Assembly: GCA_015478945.1 (NCBI GenBank)
Contig: JABUQX010032653.1
Location: 67,501-88,544, forward strand
DNA: 21,044 nucleotides
From: Trachelipus rathkii
Lineage: Eukaryota; Arthropoda; Malacostraca; Isopoda; Trachelipodidae
Direction of reading: 5' to 3'
In this document: positions 18,882 to 21,044 of the stretch, in pieces
How positions within the stretch are numbered: the stretch's first letter is position 1
Layout: each line of letters begins with the position of its first letter
The notes under the pieces: generated by a model
Database searches by the model: none
What the model was told of the DNA's origin: nothing
Seen by the model: only the letters and a program-made list of their open reading frames with translations
Position numbers and translations under genes: made by a program

Positions 18882-20870
18882 ATATATATATATATAAATT
18901 ATATAGATATTATAATAGATAATATATATATATATAAATTACTATATAATATAAGATATATTTATAATATTATATTAATATATTAATAATATAAATATAT
19001 ATATAATAGGTATATAGTATATATATAGTATATATATATATAGTATAGTATAATATTATATATTATTAACTACCCTATACTGTACCTAATATAGCCTATG
19101 TTACTCATATATACTAATATATATATATATATAATTATATTATATATATATATTATACCCTCACTACCTACTATACTATATAATTATTATAACTATATAA
19201 TACACAAATTATAGTAATAATAATATATATAGATATATATAATAAATATATAATATATATATATATATAAAAAATAAAATATTCCTATTTCTTAGATTAT
19301 TTATATATATTAACTATATTAAAATAATATAAATATAATAGTGTATACGTTGGCTGTGTAGATATATTTATATATATTTTTTACCCCTCATATATAATAT
19401 ATATATAATATATTTTATATCCATAATAATAATATAATAAATACTATAAATATAGAATAATAGTTATATAATTATTAATTTTAATGGATTATAAAATACA
19501 ACTTTTTTAAAAATAATTATATTGCAAGTAATTTATTTAAGTTACAATTAATATATATAATATAAGGTATAGTAAAATTTAATTTATTTATTGTTATTTT
19601 TCCATAAATATAATATAAATAATAGATATGTAATACATACATAATATTTATTTACAATATGTGGTATAAATAAAATAATATTAATAATAATATATATATT
19701 ATATATATATATAATATAAAATATATTTTAGCTTATAATAATTATATAATTACAATTCTTCGAAGTATATAATTTACAAGTTGTAATAATCGATGAAGCA
19801 TATATATATATTAATAAATAATATAATTTTAAATTAGCTTATGGGAGAAAATTTTTATTAAATAATATATATATATATATATATAATATATAATAAATAA
19901 TAAATGACTACAATAAAATATTATATATATAAAGGTAGGCGGTAATAATAAACTTTATGGTATAATATAATATAAATAATTAATTATAAGGGTGATTTAT
20001 TATATTATTTATTATTAATATTATATCATATAATAGGGTATGGGTTCATTATATGATATTAAAATATATAAATGTAGATACTTATATTTATGTTTATTAT
20101 TTAGTATTATTTATTTGAATCGCGAAATGTATATATGATAAATATTCAATAAGTTTTTATATTATTATTATATTTCACAATAATTGCATTATTGTATCTA
20201 TCGCCAAGACCCATTATATATAAACCTCCCCACCAATAATATATATATAAAAAATATATCTCAAAATTAAAATTTATAACTATATATATTAATAAATAAA
20301 GGTGATATTTATATTATTTATTGTTATGTGAGGGTAGTATTAAATATAATATAAACCCCTTTATATTATTATATTTTCTAGGAGCATTTAAAAAGAAAAT
20401 AAATAGATTATAATATAATCAATAAACTTTATTATATAAATTTAATAAAATAATATATATAATATACATATAATATATAATATTAAAAATAATATATTAA
20501 ACTATAATATAAATAATTATTATAGTTTAAATTCCTTTTTTATTCTTATTTCTTGTACCTTAATTTTATTTAAATCACTACCGTGGATAGGTGGATAGTA
20601 TAGCTTTATTTTATATTCTTTTATCCCTACTTTATATATATATAATAAATGTTATTTATATTTTTATACCCACTACACAATATATATATACTAATACATA
20701 TATTACTTAACTAAGCTAATCTCAATTATAATAATATATCATCACTCTTTAATCAACTGTAGAATTATGATTTAAATAGCTGTGATAAGAAATTGATAAA
20801 TATATAATCACTGATAAATATATATAAATTTATTATTTAATCTACTCTTCTATATAATATTATTTTTTTT
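16901..20870. repeat. (TA)/(TAA)/(AATAT) simple-sequence region, ~4 kb
   Basis: Almost pure A+T built from TA, TAA, ATATT and TAGTATA units with no coding potential. Scattered short islets carry G or C, notably TATAGTA runs at 17690-17830 and GGGTAG/CTACCC islets near 18291, 18783, 19071, 19156 and 20331. The islet at 18783-18797 is a palindrome, TACCCTA-C-TAGGGTA. Such sequence is hard to assemble, so its length and order here are uncertain. It could be a decayed microsatellite, a scaffold-attachment-like region or low-confidence consensus. Confidence 0.9.
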
Positions 20871-21044
20871 TTTTTCAATAAAAAAACCATAATTTAGGAA
20901 ATTATTTGGGTATATTATATGGGGTCTATAAATTTCCTTTAAAAAAATATTGGGAGTTTAAAACGGTTTTTTAAGGATTTGAATAATATAAATATAAATG
21001 ATATATCCCCCCCCTTTACCTAATCACTTCTCCTCTTTTTTTTT
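20871..21044. other. Window edge, AT-rich with C and T runs
   Basis: AT-rich sequence containing A-runs and TATCCCCCCCC near 21003-21015. It ends in a T-run at the last base. No gene is seen. Confidence 0.5.

Overview
This window reads as non-coding, repeat-saturated nuclear DNA from a eukaryote, most likely an invertebrate animal. Long (CT)n, (GA)n, (TAA)n and (AC)n microsatellites, many minisatellites, a polypyrimidine tract of about 0.5 kb and several kilobases of (TA)/(TAA)-rich DNA would suit a microsatellite-rich crustacean such as a penaeid shrimp. That organism guess is inference from repeat style only. I found no convincing protein-coding gene, no intact tRNA or rRNA gene and no CRISPR. 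Open frames are short, low-complexity or unrecognisable. Many near-copies differ by small indels, so part of the consensus may be unpolished long-read sequence.

Layout. Positions 1-1500 hold diverged direct repeats, a (TAA)n tract, a (CT)42 and (GA)36 pair in inverted orientation, and a 196-bp tandem duplication with nested units of about 52 bp. Positions 1500-5600 are AT-rich DNA with no recognisable gene; there is one unidentified 124-codon frame and one very weak first-exon-like segment. Positions 5661-6148 are a polypyrimidine tract.

The main structure is a large modular inverted repeat. The left arm (about 6980-9735) and right arm (about 11030-14845) are imperfect reverse complements carrying the same modules in mirror order: a TTGACC/T-run block, an 18-20 bp AACCCTAATTTTT minisatellite, a GGGTCA...GCCCAC minisatellite, an AC/ACACTTA block, an 11-12 bp GTGAGTGCCAA minisatellite, a non-tandem module of about 130 bp, a TTTGATG minisatellite, a GC-rich CpG-dense block, an AT-rich block, and a unit of about 167 bp built round a dyad and a G-run. 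Module copy number differs between arms: the 167-bp unit is about 3 left and 1 right, and the GC-rich block plus TTTGATG block is 1 left and 2 right. A degenerate tRNA-like sequence with A and B boxes lies at the outer edge of the left arm. The architecture resembles foldback-type elements, whose long inverted arms are built of short tandem repeats, but no transposase is visible and an assembly artefact must be excluded.

Positions 14845-16900 are AT-rich flank with homopolymer tracts. Positions 16900-20870 are almost pure A+T with scattered GGGTAG/CTACCC islets. The last 170 bases end in C and T runs at the window edge.
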